Shown piece after piece: positions 53,506 to 62,737 of a stretch of 64,000 nt of DNA. The stretch lies in NCBI RefSeq assembly GCF_000390185.1, contig NZ_AQHR01000110.1:173108-237107 (forward strand), written 5' to 3'. Under the pieces are notes generated by a model. That model was not told where the DNA came from, made no database searches, and saw only the letters and a program-made list of their open reading frames with translations. This DNA comes from Lunatimonas lonarensis. GTDB lineage: Bacteria > Bacteroidota > Bacteroidia > Cytophagales > Cyclobacteriaceae. The position numbers and the translations under genes were made by a program. How positions within the stretch are numbered: position 1 is the first letter of the stretch; each line of letters starts with the position of its first letter.

Positions 53506-54423
53506 AAACTGATTCTTCTACTATTCGTTTCCTTGCAGATGACGGCAGTTAGCGCGCAATTTGATCCTGTTCTTGTCCCTCTTTACGATGGAGACATCCC
53601 TTATCGAAAGGCTTCCGATCAGCAGGAAGAGGTACAGGTGAGTGATATTATGGTAGTCAGAAAGGTGCAGGAACCCACGCTTCAGGTTTTTTTGCCGGCC
53701 AAACGCAACGCAACCGGGCAAGCTGTGATTATCTGTCCTGGTGGTGGTTACGGTGTGTTGGCGTACGATTGGGAGGGGTTAGATATAGCCAAATGGCTGA
53801 ACGGTCATGGCATTGTGGGCATTGTCCTAAAGTACCGTCTTCCATCTGCAGAAAATCAGACCGAACCTCACCTAGTTCCTTTAAGTGATGCCCAGCGGGC
53901 GATGCGTTTGGTAAGGTCCCGGGCAGCGGAATGGCATATTGACCCAGGTAAAATTGGTATCATGGGTTTTTCGGCAGGTGGTCATCTTGCCTCTTCGTTG
54001 GCAACGCATTTTGACGGCGGAGATCCAAGTGCATCGGATGTGGTTGAAAAGTTTAGTTGCAGGCCCGACTTTGCGATACTTGCGTATCCAGTGATCTCCT
54101 TTGACCCGGCTTATACCCATATCGGTTCTAGAAATAACCTAATCGGCCAACAGCCTGATTCCAAATGGGTGGAGTATTTTTCCAACGAAAAACAGGTGAC
54201 TTCGGAGACACCTCCCTCCTTTTTGTTTCATTCTCAGGATGACACAGTGGTTCCAATAAGCCATAGCATACGTTTTTACGAGGCACTTACCCTGCACCAA
54301 GTGCCGGCAGAGATGCATTTATATCCGACAGGCGGGCATGGTTTTTCGCTCTCTGTTACCAAAGAAGGAACCCAGAAAGGCTGGATGGAGAGTTGTGTTC
54401 AATGGCTAGGTGCTTTACCCTAA
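53500..54423 (+). CDS. Secreted alpha/beta-hydrolase (acetyl-xylan/feruloyl esterase-like)
   Basis: A 307-residue exported hydrolase with signal peptide MKKLILLLFVSLQMTAVSAQ. The oxyanion-hole region is VIICPGGGYGVLAYDWEG, the nucleophile elbow GFSAGGHLASS, a likely acid QDDTVVPISH and the His in GGHGFSLSV. This pattern fits the BD-FAE/esterase group that removes acetyl or feruloyl groups from plant polysaccharides. The start codon comes from repeat copy C; a TTG at 53479 would add repeat-encoded residues before the signal and is rejected. Confidence 0.85.
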   Translation: MKKLILLLFVSLQMTAVSAQFDPVLVPLYDGDIPYRKASDQQEEVQVSDIMVVRKVQEPTLQVFLPAKRNATGQAVIICPGGGYGVLAYDWEGLDIAKWLNGHGIVGIVLKYRLPSAENQTEPHLVPLSDAQRAMRLVRSRAAEWHIDPGKIGIMGFSAGGHLASSLATHFDGGDPSASDVVEKFSCRPDFAILAYPVISFDPAYTHIGSRNNLIGQQPDSKWVEYFSNEKQVTSETPPSFLFHSQDDTVVPISHSIRFYEALTLHQVPAEMHLYPTGGHGFSLSVTKEGTQKGWMESCVQWLGALP

Positions 54424-54565
54424 TCAGCTGGGGTTAGGCCTAGAAAGGGAGTTGTCAATGCGTTTTCTCAAGCAGTAGGCGAGGCCTCCATAAAAGAAAG
54501 TGGGTGATGATCGACGTTTTGTGGGTTCTAGTGTTTATTTTTATACATCACAAAATTCTTTTTGA

Positions 54566-55909
54566 ATGAACCGACTCGTTTTCTTATTGACCTTCTGCCT
54601 TGGTTTGCTGGGTAATCCAATCGAACTTTTTTCCCAAGAATCGACCAACCGAGTTTTGTTTGAGAATGTTCGTGTATTTGACGGGCGATCCACCGTTTTG
54701 ACTGCTCCGCTCCATGTCTTGGTTGAGGGCAATCAGATCGTTCGTATGAGTTCCAGTCCCATTGAGGTATCCGGCCCTGTGCAAGTTGTCGCTGGCGGGG
54801 GACGCACCTTGATGCCTGGCTTGATCGATGTGCATGTACATTTGGTGTTTGGTGCTTTGACCATGCGGGAGATGATGTCGCCGATGCTATCCGAGCGTTT
54901 GATTCTGGAAAAAGCCTCGCAAAGTGCGGAACAGACTTTATTGCGTGGCTTTACGGCTGTTCGCGATGTTGGAGGGCCTATATTTCCCTTAAAAGCACTT
55001 ATCGACAACGGTAAGGCGGTGGGGCCTAGGGTTTGGCCATCGGGCGCAACCATCAGCCAAACCGCAGGGCATGGTGATTTTAGGACACCCGAAGAAAGGT
55101 CGAGGAGGTTTTTTGGGGAGGTATCCCGGGCCGAGCGATACAATGCCACTTTTATTGCCGATGGCACAGCTGAGGTTTTAACCGCCGTACGTGAGAACCT
55201 TCGTTTTGGAGCGAGCCAAATAAAGCTGATGGCGGGAGGTGGTACCTCATCTGCCTACGATCCGGTGGATGTAACCCAATATACCCTTGAAGAAATGAAG
55301 GCAGCCGTGGAGGCAGCGGAGGATTGGGGTACCTACGTGACGGTACATGCCTACACCGAGCGGGCCGTGCAGAAAGCAATTGCTGCCGGTGTGCGTTGCA
55401 TAGAACATGGGCAGATGCTAGACAAAAAGACGCTACGCATGATGGCGAAAAAAGACGTTTGGCTAAGCCTCCAAAACCTGGTTGCCGATACACCGGACAT
55501 GGATCCCGTCAGGCGGGAAAAGCGGAAACCTGTGCTGGAGGGGCAGGCAAAGATCTGGCCCTTGGCCAAGCAATTGAAGGTTAATGTGGCTTGGGGAACG
55601 GATTTTCTTTTCGAGCCTGATCTGAATCTTCAACAAAACCAGTATATCTTAAAGCTTACCGAATGGTATTCTCCTGCCGAAATACTCAAGATGATTACCT
55701 ATGACAATGGCCGCCTTCTTCAGCTTTCGGGTCTCCGAAGTCCCTACCAGGGCAAAGTTGGGGTAGTGGAAGAGGAAGCTTTGGCCGACCTCTTGTTGGT
55801 AGACGGCAATCCGCTGGCAGATATCTCCCTTGTAGCCAACCCGTCTGAAAAATTTCTGGTCATCATGAAGGATGGAAAGATCTATAAAAATACCCTTCCC
55901 GATCAATGA
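54566..55909 (+). CDS. Exported amidohydrolase (imidazolonepropionase-like)
   Basis: A 447-residue metal-dependent hydrolase with a signal peptide (about 1-24). Metal ligands are seen in LMPGLIDVHVHLVFG (HxH), in VTVHAYTERAVQKAIAAGVRCIEHGQ (two His) and in VAWGTDFLFEP (Asp). A lysine for carbamylation may be in IKLMAGGG. Related periplasmic enzymes hydrolyse dipeptides or cyclic amides such as prolidase-type substrates. It is 142 bp after the esterase and may be a separate unit. Substrate not known. Confidence 0.88.
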   Translation: MNRLVFLLTFCLGLLGNPIELFSQESTNRVLFENVRVFDGRSTVLTAPLHVLVEGNQIVRMSSSPIEVSGPVQVVAGGGRTLMPGLIDVHVHLVFGALTMREMMSPMLSERLILEKASQSAEQTLLRGFTAVRDVGGPIFPLKALIDNGKAVGPRVWPSGATISQTAGHGDFRTPEERSRRFFGEVSRAERYNATFIADGTAEVLTAVRENLRFGASQIKLMAGGGTSSAYDPVDVTQYTLEEMKAAVEAAEDWGTYVTVHAYTERAVQKAIAAGVRCIEHGQMLDKKTLRMMAKKDVWLSLQNLVADTPDMDPVRREKRKPVLEGQAKIWPLAKQLKVNVAWGTDFLFEPDLNLQQNQYILKLTEWYSPAEILKMITYDNGRLLQLSGLRSPYQGKVGVVEEEALADLLLVDGNPLADISLVANPSEKFLVIMKDGKIYKNTLPDQ

Positions 55910-56012
55910 TTTATCGCCCTATTTTTTGTACAGTTTGCCATATTCTACGTATACTTAAGTTAGTTCCATTCCCATTAAATCTAGGTAAATGGGTAAAAAA
56001 AACACGTAACGC

Positions 56013-56855
56013 ATGATTCTAGGACTTCCCGACAAGCTAATCGTATTCACAGATTTTTCCGAACCTTCTCAGCACGCCGTTCAGGTATCTGTAGAGTTGG
56101 CCAAGCGGTTGAAGAGGCCGTTGGAGGTATTTCACGTTTTGACAGCACCCCCCATACCATCAATGGCGGGTGTCGCCATGCGAAATGAGCTGTTGGAATC
56201 CGCAAAAGCAGAGGCCGAGCTGACGCTAAGCTCGCTCGTGAAGCGGCTTGAAGAAGCCCACAAAGCGACTGTGGTCAAGTCATCTGTCATAGCCAAGCTT
56301 GGTTTCGAAGAGGCAGTGGAGCGGACGGCGCAAGCTTCGCCGAATTGTCTCCTGATTTTCGGTAAAAAGAAACGGTCTGCTTTGGAACGTATGTTCGTAG
56401 GCAGTGGCCTGACCAGTCTTTTACGAAGAGGTGAGGTTGGAGTTCCTATGCTGCTTGTTTCTCCGGGGTCGGGATCTCTGGGCATTTCAAAGCTTCTACT
56501 CGCGCTGGACCTTAATTCCCCGGCGGACGATTCGCGTTTTGATTTGGTGGAGGCCTTACTGGAACTGTTTGGAGTGCGTTGGGATTTGGTTTATGCCTCG
56601 GGACGGAATCTGACTGACGACGAACTTGAGAAATCGTTGGTAAATGCCCTTCCAGCCTCCCTATTGGCAAAGCTGGAAACCATTAACCTGTTGGAATCCA
56701 AAGAAGAGCTTGGTGACAGGCCTGCTGCATCCGATCAATGGGTAGTAGCGTTTCCACGGAGGAAATCCATGCTGGAATCGTTGCTAAAAGGTTCTTTTAG
56801 CCAGTTCTTGGCAGAAGCCCAAGACCGAAATCTGCTTCTGATTCCGGAACAGTAG
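56013..56855 (+). CDS. Universal stress protein family, two-domain type
   Basis: A 280-residue protein. The first Usp domain (about 7-150) begins DKLIVFTDFSEPSQHAVQVSVELAKRL and ends with the nucleotide-loop-like FVGSGLTSLLRRGEVGVPMLLVSPGSG. The second (about 155-280) is degenerate. Usp proteins bind ATP or act as stress regulators. It lies 34 bp before the first DUF1538 gene, so it probably belongs to that operon. Confidence 0.85.
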   Translation: MILGLPDKLIVFTDFSEPSQHAVQVSVELAKRLKRPLEVFHVLTAPPIPSMAGVAMRNELLESAKAEAELTLSSLVKRLEEAHKATVVKSSVIAKLGFEEAVERTAQASPNCLLIFGKKKRSALERMFVGSGLTSLLRRGEVGVPMLLVSPGSGSLGISKLLLALDLNSPADDSRFDLVEALLELFGVRWDLVYASGRNLTDDELEKSLVNALPASLLAKLETINLLESKEELGDRPAASDQWVVAFPRRKSMLESLLKGSFSQFLAEAQDRNLLLIPEQ

Positions 56856-56889
56856 CAACTCGCATCTGACCCCGATAAGTAAGGTAAAA

Positions 56890-57633
56890 TTGGAGAAGGT
56901 TCTTTGGCACATAGCCCAAAAAGTAAAGCGCACCTTTATGGATCTGCTGCCGATCATTATTGTGGTGGCCTTTTTTCAGCTATTCGTGATCAGGCAGCCG
57001 TTGCCCCAGGTCGGGGAGGTAATCTACGGCAGCATACTGGTTATGATTGGCCTGTTACTTTTTATAGAGGGCTTGGAAATGAGCCTTTTTCCGATTGGGG
57101 AAAATATGGCAAACGCGTTGGCGCTAAAGGGTAGCTTGGTCTGGCTTTTGACATTTGGATTCTTGCTGGGGTTTTCTACCGCGATTGCCGAACCCGCTCT
57201 GATCGCAGTGGCGGAGGAGGCAGGCAACATCGCAGCGCTTGCCGGACTGATTCCTGATGATCCTTCGGTACTTAAGGCCTACACGGTGGGGCTACGTGTG
57301 TCTGTTGCACTTTCTGTAGGGCTGGCAATTTTGATTGGGGTGATTCGGATTTTGAAGGGTTGGCCGCTTTATTACCTAGTAATCGGAGGCTATCTGCTCA
57401 TTATGGTCATGACCATCTTCTCGCCTGCAGAGATTGTAGGGTTGGCGTACGATATTGGCGGCGTGACTACCTCTACGGTGACAGTGCCCTTAGTAACTGC
57501 GTTGGGGGTAGGTTTGGCAAAGTCCATCAAAGGAAGAAGCCCGTTGTTGGATGGCTTTGGTATGATCGCTTTGGCCGCTATGGCCCCGATTTTGTCAGTG
57601 ATGGTTTACGGAATATTTTGGTTTGGTAGGTGA
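56890..57633 (+). CDS. DUF1538 membrane protein, first half
   Basis: A 247-residue membrane protein with about six helices. Two family signatures are clear: GFSTAIAEPALIAVAEEAG (about residues 96-114) and AYDIGGVTTSTVTVPLVTALG (about 181-201). The second DUF1538 gene carries the same signatures at equal positions, so the two are tandem homologues that probably assemble together. The start is a TTG at 56890; the first in-frame ATG is at 56938, which would shorten the N-terminus. Transport is suspected from the fold; the substrate is unknown. Confidence 0.82.
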   Translation: MEKVLWHIAQKVKRTFMDLLPIIIVVAFFQLFVIRQPLPQVGEVIYGSILVMIGLLLFIEGLEMSLFPIGENMANALALKGSLVWLLTFGFLLGFSTAIAEPALIAVAEEAGNIAALAGLIPDDPSVLKAYTVGLRVSVALSVGLAILIGVIRILKGWPLYYLVIGGYLLIMVMTIFSPAEIVGLAYDIGGVTTSTVTVPLVTALGVGLAKSIKGRSPLLDGFGMIALAAMAPILSVMVYGIFWFGR

Positions 57634-57634
57634 G

Positions 57635-58408
57635 ATGGAAAGTGGGTTGATGACGATATTTCTTAATACCTTAGTAGACGTACTGCCAATCACGCTGCTG
57701 ATTTTGGGGTTTCAGTTAGTTGTTTTAAGACGTCCCATTCCCCAGTTAAAGAAAGTACTGATAGGTGCTGTCTACGTGGTGTTGGGCTTAGCCTTGTTTC
57801 TTATGGGACTGGAAAAAGCCTTGTTTCCATTAGGCACTTTGATGGCAGAGCAGCTGGCCGACCCGGTTTTTTTGGGCATTGAAGAGGGAGCCTCGCCGAG
57901 GTGGACCGATTTCTATTGGGTTTACATTTTTGCAGCGTGTATCGGATTCGCCACCACCATTGCCGAGCCATCCCTAATAGCTGTGGCAATTAAGGCGGAT
58001 GAGGTATCTTCTGGCGGAATCAGTAAATTGGGTCTACGAATCACTGTGGCTGTTGGTGTTTCGCTGGCATTGACCTTAGGGACGTTTCGGATTGTAACTG
58101 GGACCCCGCTTTACCTGTATATACTAGGGGGATATTTGATAGTCATCTTGCAGACGATCTTTGCGCCCAAAGAAATGATCCCGTTGGCCTATGACTCAGG
58201 TGGCGTAACTACCTCCACGGTTACTGTCCCCATCGTAGCGGCGTTGGGGCTGGGTCTGTCCCAGGCGATTCCCGGTCGAAATGCCGCCGTGGATGGGTTT
58301 GGGCTTATTGCGTTCGCCAGTGTATTTCCCATCATCTCCGTGCTGGGATATGCCCAGTTGGCAGCTTTCAAGAGGAAGTATATCAAATCCAAAAAAGGAA
58401 AAGAATGA
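57635..58408 (+). CDS. DUF1538 membrane protein, second half
   Basis: A 257-residue paralogue of the preceding protein. Signatures are GFATTIAEPSLIAVAIKAD and AYDSGGVTTSTVTVPIVAALG, then AVDGFGLIAFASVFPIISVLGYAQ, closely matching the first gene. ATG at 57635 begins 1 bp after the first gene's stop; a TTG at 57623 is also possible. The two gene products may form a pseudo-symmetric channel or carrier. Confidence 0.85.
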   Translation: MESGLMTIFLNTLVDVLPITLLILGFQLVVLRRPIPQLKKVLIGAVYVVLGLALFLMGLEKALFPLGTLMAEQLADPVFLGIEEGASPRWTDFYWVYIFAACIGFATTIAEPSLIAVAIKADEVSSGGISKLGLRITVAVGVSLALTLGTFRIVTGTPLYLYILGGYLIVILQTIFAPKEMIPLAYDSGGVTTSTVTVPIVAALGLGLSQAIPGRNAAVDGFGLIAFASVFPIISVLGYAQLAAFKRKYIKSKKGKE

Positions 58409-58481
58409 GTTTGGAAAATACGTTTCTTCTTTTGGCTACCTGGTAATACAGATGGTTATATCAAAGTTGGCCCCAATAGTT

Positions 58482-58508
58482 GGCTGACCTAATTCGATGG
58501 TAAATTTA
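58482..58508 (+). promoter_or_regulatory. Candidate promoter of the PII-like gene
   Basis: TTG at 58480-58482 and TAAATTTA at 58501-58508 are separated by 18 bp; the second is one mismatch from TAnnTTTG. It would start transcription about 15 bp before the PII-like ATG. Confidence 0.3.
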
Positions 58509-58530
58509 TTATCTTTAAAACGTTAATGAA

Positions 58531-58878
58531 ATGAAGTTTAAACTCATCATGGTGTTGGTAAGACCAGAAAGCACCGACGAAGCGGTGAAAGCAATGAGGA
58601 AAGGGGGAGCTACAGGAGACACGATTATTCGTGCGAGAGGATCGGGCATACAGGAAGTAAAAACCTTTCTTGGATTAAACATAGAGGGTCAGAATGAGCT
58701 CATTTTGGTACTTTCCGAAGCAAACAACGTGGCAAAGATTCTCGATTCTGTAAAACAGGTGATCCCATTTGATGAACCGGGAAACGGTATCGCTTTCGTT
58801 TTGCCAGTAGATGAAGTCGTGGGACTAAAATCCCAGCTGGATCGATTGAAGGATCAGGCAAGAGACAGCTATTTCTGA
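58531..58878 (+). CDS. PII-like signal protein
   Basis: A 115-residue protein with the PII/GlnB ferredoxin-like fold: KFKLIMVLVRPESTDEAVKAMRKGGATGDTIIRARGSG, then a shortened T-loop region, then LNIEGQNELILVLSEANNVAKILDSVKQ and a C-terminal strand. The uridylylated Tyr of GlnB and its surroundings are absent, so it is a non-canonical PII. PII-like proteins bind nucleotides and gate membrane transporters. Its position after two DUF1538 genes and before a CBS gene suggests it controls that transporter. Confidence 0.82.
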   Translation: MKFKLIMVLVRPESTDEAVKAMRKGGATGDTIIRARGSGIQEVKTFLGLNIEGQNELILVLSEANNVAKILDSVKQVIPFDEPGNGIAFVLPVDEVVGLKSQLDRLKDQARDSYF

Positions 58879-58907
58879 GTCGAGTCAAACACTAGGTTAT
58901 ACCCATC

Positions 58908-59312
58908 ATGGAAAAAAGAAGATACATACCCGCCAAAGAAATCATGGATACCAACGTCGTAATGGTAGATGGAATGGCAACCGCAGCAGAAGCCGTGCGT
59001 CTCCTTAAGGAGCGCAAGGTGGATGCTCTAATTGTGGAAAAACGCCACGAATTTGATGCTTATGGGATTGTAGTGATGCAGGATCTGTTGGAAGCGGTCA
59101 TCATAGCGGGCAGGAATCCCGCAGAGGTAAATCTGTTTGAGATCATGTCCAAGCCCCTCATTACGGTATCGAGTACGCTGGATATCAAATACGTCGCCAA
59201 GCTGATGGTAGATGTGGGAATCAAGCAGGTGCCGGTGGAAGAGGGAGGCAAGTACCTCGGGATCATTTCCATACGTTCATTGGTACTAAATTCAGATAGG
59301 TTTACAACTTAA
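58908..59312 (+). CDS. CBS-pair domain protein
   Basis: A 134-residue protein made of two CBS repeats: PAKEIMDTNVVMVDGMATAAEAVRLLKERKVDALIV and FEIMSKPLITVSSTLDIKYVAKLMVDVGIKQVPVEEGGKYLGIIS. CBS pairs bind adenosine nucleotides and report energy state. It follows the PII-like gene by 29 bp, so it probably belongs to the same sensor/transport unit. Confidence 0.92.
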   Translation: MEKRRYIPAKEIMDTNVVMVDGMATAAEAVRLLKERKVDALIVEKRHEFDAYGIVVMQDLLEAVIIAGRNPAEVNLFEIMSKPLITVSSTLDIKYVAKLMVDVGIKQVPVEEGGKYLGIISIRSLVLNSDRFTT

Positions 59313-59365
59313 CGCCTTGTCTCCCACCCCCAAAACTTTTGGATTCCGGATCCAGTTAACACAAT

Positions 59366-60166
59366 ATGTTACATTATACGACTTTTCGACATAGCCATAG
59401 CAAGGAATGGGTTACCTTCATTCATGGCGCCGGAGGCAGCAGTGCGATTTGGTATAAGCAGTTGCGGGATTTTAGTAAGGAGTACAACGTTTTACTCGTT
59501 GACCTGCGTGGACATGGCCGGTCAAAAAACGTGGAATATGAACGGTTTAAAAAATACACGTTTGATGTGATCGGGGACGAAGTTATTGAAGTTCTGGATC
59601 ATTTGTCAATCGATCGTACACATTTTATAGGGATTTCGCTGGGAACCATCATCATCAGGGAGATCAGCGAGAGGTATCCGGAACGGGTTCAGAGCCTCAT
59701 CTTGGCCGGAGCTGTCATGAAATTAAATACCCGAGGCCAACTGTTGATGTGGATGGGTGTATTGTTAAAATCTTTAATCCCCTATCTGCTCTTGTATAAG
59801 CTTTTTGCATTTGTGATTATGCCAAGAAAGAAGCATCGGGAGTCTAGGTACTTATTCATAGCGGAAGCGAAAAAGCTCTACCAGAAGGAGTTTATTCGTT
59901 GGTTTACCCTAGTATCCCAAGTGAATCCGCTGCTTTCATTTTTTAGATTGAACGAAGTAAATATCCCGACGCTTTATGTTATGGGGGCAGAGGACTACAT
60001 GTTTCTGCCTACGATTTCCAGGCTGGTACAGAATCATCCCTCCGCAAAACTATCTGTTATACCCGATTGTGGGCACGTGGTAAACGTGGATAAGCCCGTG
60101 CAATTCAATACTATAGCGTTGGGCTTTTTAGGAGATCTTTCGCAGCGGTCCTTTAGTTCTTATTGA
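59366..60166 (+). CDS. Alpha/beta-hydrolase
   Basis: A 266-residue alpha/beta-hydrolase without a signal peptide. The oxyanion HG is in VTFIHGAGGSSAIW; LLVDLRGHGRSK is typical; the nucleophile elbow is GISLGTI; the acid is near MGAEDYMFLP; the base His is in DCGHVVNVDKP. A hydrophobic insert (LLMWMGVLLKSLIPYLLLYKLFAFVI) could touch the membrane. Its 3' end overlaps the convergent Na/Pi gene by 14 bp. Confidence 0.9.
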   Translation: MLHYTTFRHSHSKEWVTFIHGAGGSSAIWYKQLRDFSKEYNVLLVDLRGHGRSKNVEYERFKKYTFDVIGDEVIEVLDHLSIDRTHFIGISLGTIIIREISERYPERVQSLILAGAVMKLNTRGQLLMWMGVLLKSLIPYLLLYKLFAFVIMPRKKHRESRYLFIAEAKKLYQKEFIRWFTLVSQVNPLLSFFRLNEVNIPTLYVMGAEDYMFLPTISRLVQNHPSAKLSVIPDCGHVVNVDKPVQFNTIALGFLGDLSQRSFSSY

Positions 60167-61292
60167 AATAAATTAAGAGGAAGGGTATCACGAAAAACGT
60201 CAGCAATATATACGCCAGTCCGATCAGCCGGGACTTTACGATCTGTTTTCCAAAACTGGATGCCAGTCTAGGCGGAATATTTCGTAGGGGGGGGTAGGGC
60301 AAGAATAAGAGCGCACCGATCATATTGAAAAGAAAATGTACCAAGGCAATGCTGATGGCAGCCTCCGTTTTATACAGTGCAGCGATGGCTGCGGTGATCG
60401 TTGTGCCGATGTTTGCCCCTATAATAAATGGGAACACGTTGTTTAGCGTGGCTTTTCCCGTGGCTACCACCGTTACGATCAGCGAGGTGGTGATGGTGCT
60501 TGACTGAACGGCTGCCGTGGAGAATACGCCATATCCAAATGCCCGATAGGGTTGCTTGAAGAACTGTTTGCTTGCTTTTTTGTATTTGGGCGCAAGTATG
60601 GACTCAAAAGCGAGATTGGACAACACTTTGATCGACAGAAATAAAAGGATGATTCCTACGATCAGCCAAAGAAATGGCCAATCCAGCCAATTTACCAGGG
60701 ATTCACTCACCGGACGTAGAAAAAACCGATACGGCGTGTATCCATCTTCCGGTGATGATGGGTTGTCCAGGACAAAGAGATGGACGATATACCGGGCCAT
60801 GTTGCTGAGAAATCCAAAGTAAACCTCCAGGGGAAAAAGAACCGCCGTCGTGATTATGTTGAAGAAATCATGAAGTACTGCTGCTGATAGGGCTTTCTTG
60901 AACGCTTTCTTTTGGGTAATGAAACTTAGCGAAACGAGATTGGATGTCAGCGTGGTGCCAATATTTGCGCCCATTATCAGCGGAACAGCTTGTGTCAGGC
61001 TGAGGCTGCCGGATGCTACCAAGGCAACCACCATGGCGGAGATAGTCGAACTCGATTGGATCAGCGCGGTCATTAATATGCCCACAAACAAGCCAACAAA
61101 AGGGTTTTCTGTCGCCATAAAGATCTCATTCGCTACGCTGCTGTTCAGCATACCGAGCGAAAAGGTCAAAAGATCAATTGAAAACACAAACAGAAGAAGC
61201 CCAAGCAGTGCAGAAGCGATCAGCAGTAGGTTTGGAAAAGTAGGCGTAACGATATCCTTAGTCTGCATTCTTTGTAACAGAGTCATTTGCAC
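60153..61292 (-). CDS. Na+/phosphate cotransporter family protein
   Basis: A 379-residue membrane protein of the NptA/PF02690 family. The two inverted repeats each carry the QSSS and GANIGTT signatures: LIQSSSTISAMVVALVASGS with LIMGANIGTTLTS, and VQSSTITTSLIVTVVATGKA with FIIGANIGTTITA. No PhoU domain is attached. It should move phosphate with sodium. Convergent with the hydrolase gene and divergent from the PiT-like gene; ATG codons at 61292 and 61286 both work. Confidence 0.92.
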   Translation of the reverse strand: MQMTLLQRMQTKDIVTPTFPNLLLIASALLGLLLFVFSIDLLTFSLGMLNSSVANEIFMATENPFVGLFVGILMTALIQSSSTISAMVVALVASGSLSLTQAVPLIMGANIGTTLTSNLVSLSFITQKKAFKKALSAAVLHDFFNIITTAVLFPLEVYFGFLSNMARYIVHLFVLDNPSSPEDGYTPYRFFLRPVSESLVNWLDWPFLWLIVGIILLFLSIKVLSNLAFESILAPKYKKASKQFFKQPYRAFGYGVFSTAAVQSSTITTSLIVTVVATGKATLNNVFPFIIGANIGTTITAAIAALYKTEAAISIALVHFLFNMIGALLFLPYPPLRNIPPRLASSFGKQIVKSRLIGLAYILLTFFVIPFLLIYFNKN

Positions 61293-61521
61293 AGTAAAAT
61301 TTGCGCAAATTTCCGTTAGAAAAAAGTTAAATAGTTCTTTTTTAGATCAAGGTTATGTTAATTTGGAGCGGAATAAACACGGCGAAATTGGTAGATGAAT
61401 CGTTCTTTTGGTACCAAAAAAAACCCTTATCTTTAGATTTATTGTCAAATCCTTTCCGGAATCGGACCCGTTCCGAGAACACCGGGTATGGTCTAGGGCA
61501 TTTCTTAACAATTTGTTAACA

Positions 61522-61550
61522 TTGCGCTCCTGCAAACTTGCGTAACTTTG
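61522..61550 (+). promoter_or_regulatory. Candidate promoter of the PiT-like gene
   Basis: TTG at 61522-61524, 18 bp, then TAACTTTG at 61543-61550, an exact match to the Bacteroidota -33/-7 pattern. The ATG follows 31 bp downstream. Confidence 0.6.
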
Positions 61551-61581
61551 GGCTTGCTATCTACCAGCCAAAATCAGTAAC

Positions 61582-62715
61582 ATGGTCAAATTGAAGGATC
61601 AAAATATCAATCAGGATGCGCTTTCGACTGCCGCCTATTCACTTTTTGACTTTACTAAAAAAGAAAAATCCTTCCTGCTGATCGTTTGTATTCTGGTTTC
61701 GATCGCCGGGATCATCACTCCCTATACGTATGCTGCGATGTGGTTTGGTTTTGCGCTTGCGGCCTATTCAGCCATAGCCAACGACAGCATTCAGACCATA
61801 GGAACCTTCATTGCCTCCAACCAAAATCGTAAATGGTATTATCTGTGGCTTTTTATGGGGCTGATTTTTGTGGCCACGGTTACTTACAGTTGGTTTGTAT
61901 ATGATGGAGATGTGAGTTATCAACGCCTGCGCGTGGATGGGTTGGATCGGGCACCGGAAAATTTTGTTTTCCTTCAGCTCGCCGCGCCCATTGTACTGCT
62001 GGTAATGACTAGGCTCCGTATGCCTGTTTCGACCACCTTTTTGCTGCTGAATGTTTTTACTTATAAGGCCGGAACGATTCTAGGAGTGATGCAGAAGAGC
62101 TTTGTGGGCTACCTAGTTGCTTTCTTCGGCGCTATTCTGGTTTGGTTTGTCCTCGAGAAATTTGTCGAGAACTATTTAAAAGGCAGGCCCCATCCTTTCT
62201 GGTATATCTTGCAATGGATTACCTCCGGGGCATTGTGGGCGGTATGGATTATGCAGGACGCCGCCAATATAGCTGTTTTTCTCCCCAGGTCGTTGTCTGC
62301 GTGGGAGTTTGTCGCCTATACCGGTTTTGTATTTTTGGGACTAGGGTTTCTTTTTTATCTGAAGGGAGATAAAATCCAGGGAATCGTAAATGAAAAGACG
62401 AAAGTCACCGATGTGCGTGCAGCTACCATTGTTGATTTGGTGTATGCCGTCATCCTGTTTTATTTTAAAGGGTACAGCAATATGCCCATGAGTACAACTT
62501 GGGTTTTTATTGGCCTTTTAGGTGGACGAGAGCTGGCTATTGCACTGGCAAAATCCAGGAAGCTGAAAAAGCGCCGGGCAAGGCTGGTTCGGGCCTACAG
62601 GTTGGCAAAGAATGATATAATCAAGGCTGGCATTGGGTTGTTGGTGTCGTTGATTTTGGCCCTGATTATCAACGAAGGCGTGAGAAAAGAGATTTTTGGC
62701 CTATTTACCCGATAG
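61582..62715 (+). CDS. PiT-like (inorganic phosphate transporter-like) membrane protein
   Basis: A 377-residue membrane protein with about ten helices. Two inverted-repeat-like signatures recall the PiT/SLC20 family: AIANDSIQTIGTFIAS with MPVSTTFLLL in the first half, and MQDAANIAVFLPR with NMPMSTTWVFIGLLGGRE in the second. The usual GANDVANA is altered, so the substrate is uncertain. It is divergent from the Na/Pi cotransporter across 289 bp, which supports an anion transport role. I do not recognise a named family. Confidence 0.68.
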   Translation: MVKLKDQNINQDALSTAAYSLFDFTKKEKSFLLIVCILVSIAGIITPYTYAAMWFGFALAAYSAIANDSIQTIGTFIASNQNRKWYYLWLFMGLIFVATVTYSWFVYDGDVSYQRLRVDGLDRAPENFVFLQLAAPIVLLVMTRLRMPVSTTFLLLNVFTYKAGTILGVMQKSFVGYLVAFFGAILVWFVLEKFVENYLKGRPHPFWYILQWITSGALWAVWIMQDAANIAVFLPRSLSAWEFVAYTGFVFLGLGFLFYLKGDKIQGIVNEKTKVTDVRAATIVDLVYAVILFYFKGYSNMPMSTTWVFIGLLGGRELAIALAKSRKLKKRRARLVRAYRLAKNDIIKAGIGLLVSLILALIINEGVRKEIFGLFTR

Positions 62716-62737
62716 GGGTGGATTTCTGCGGAACCCT

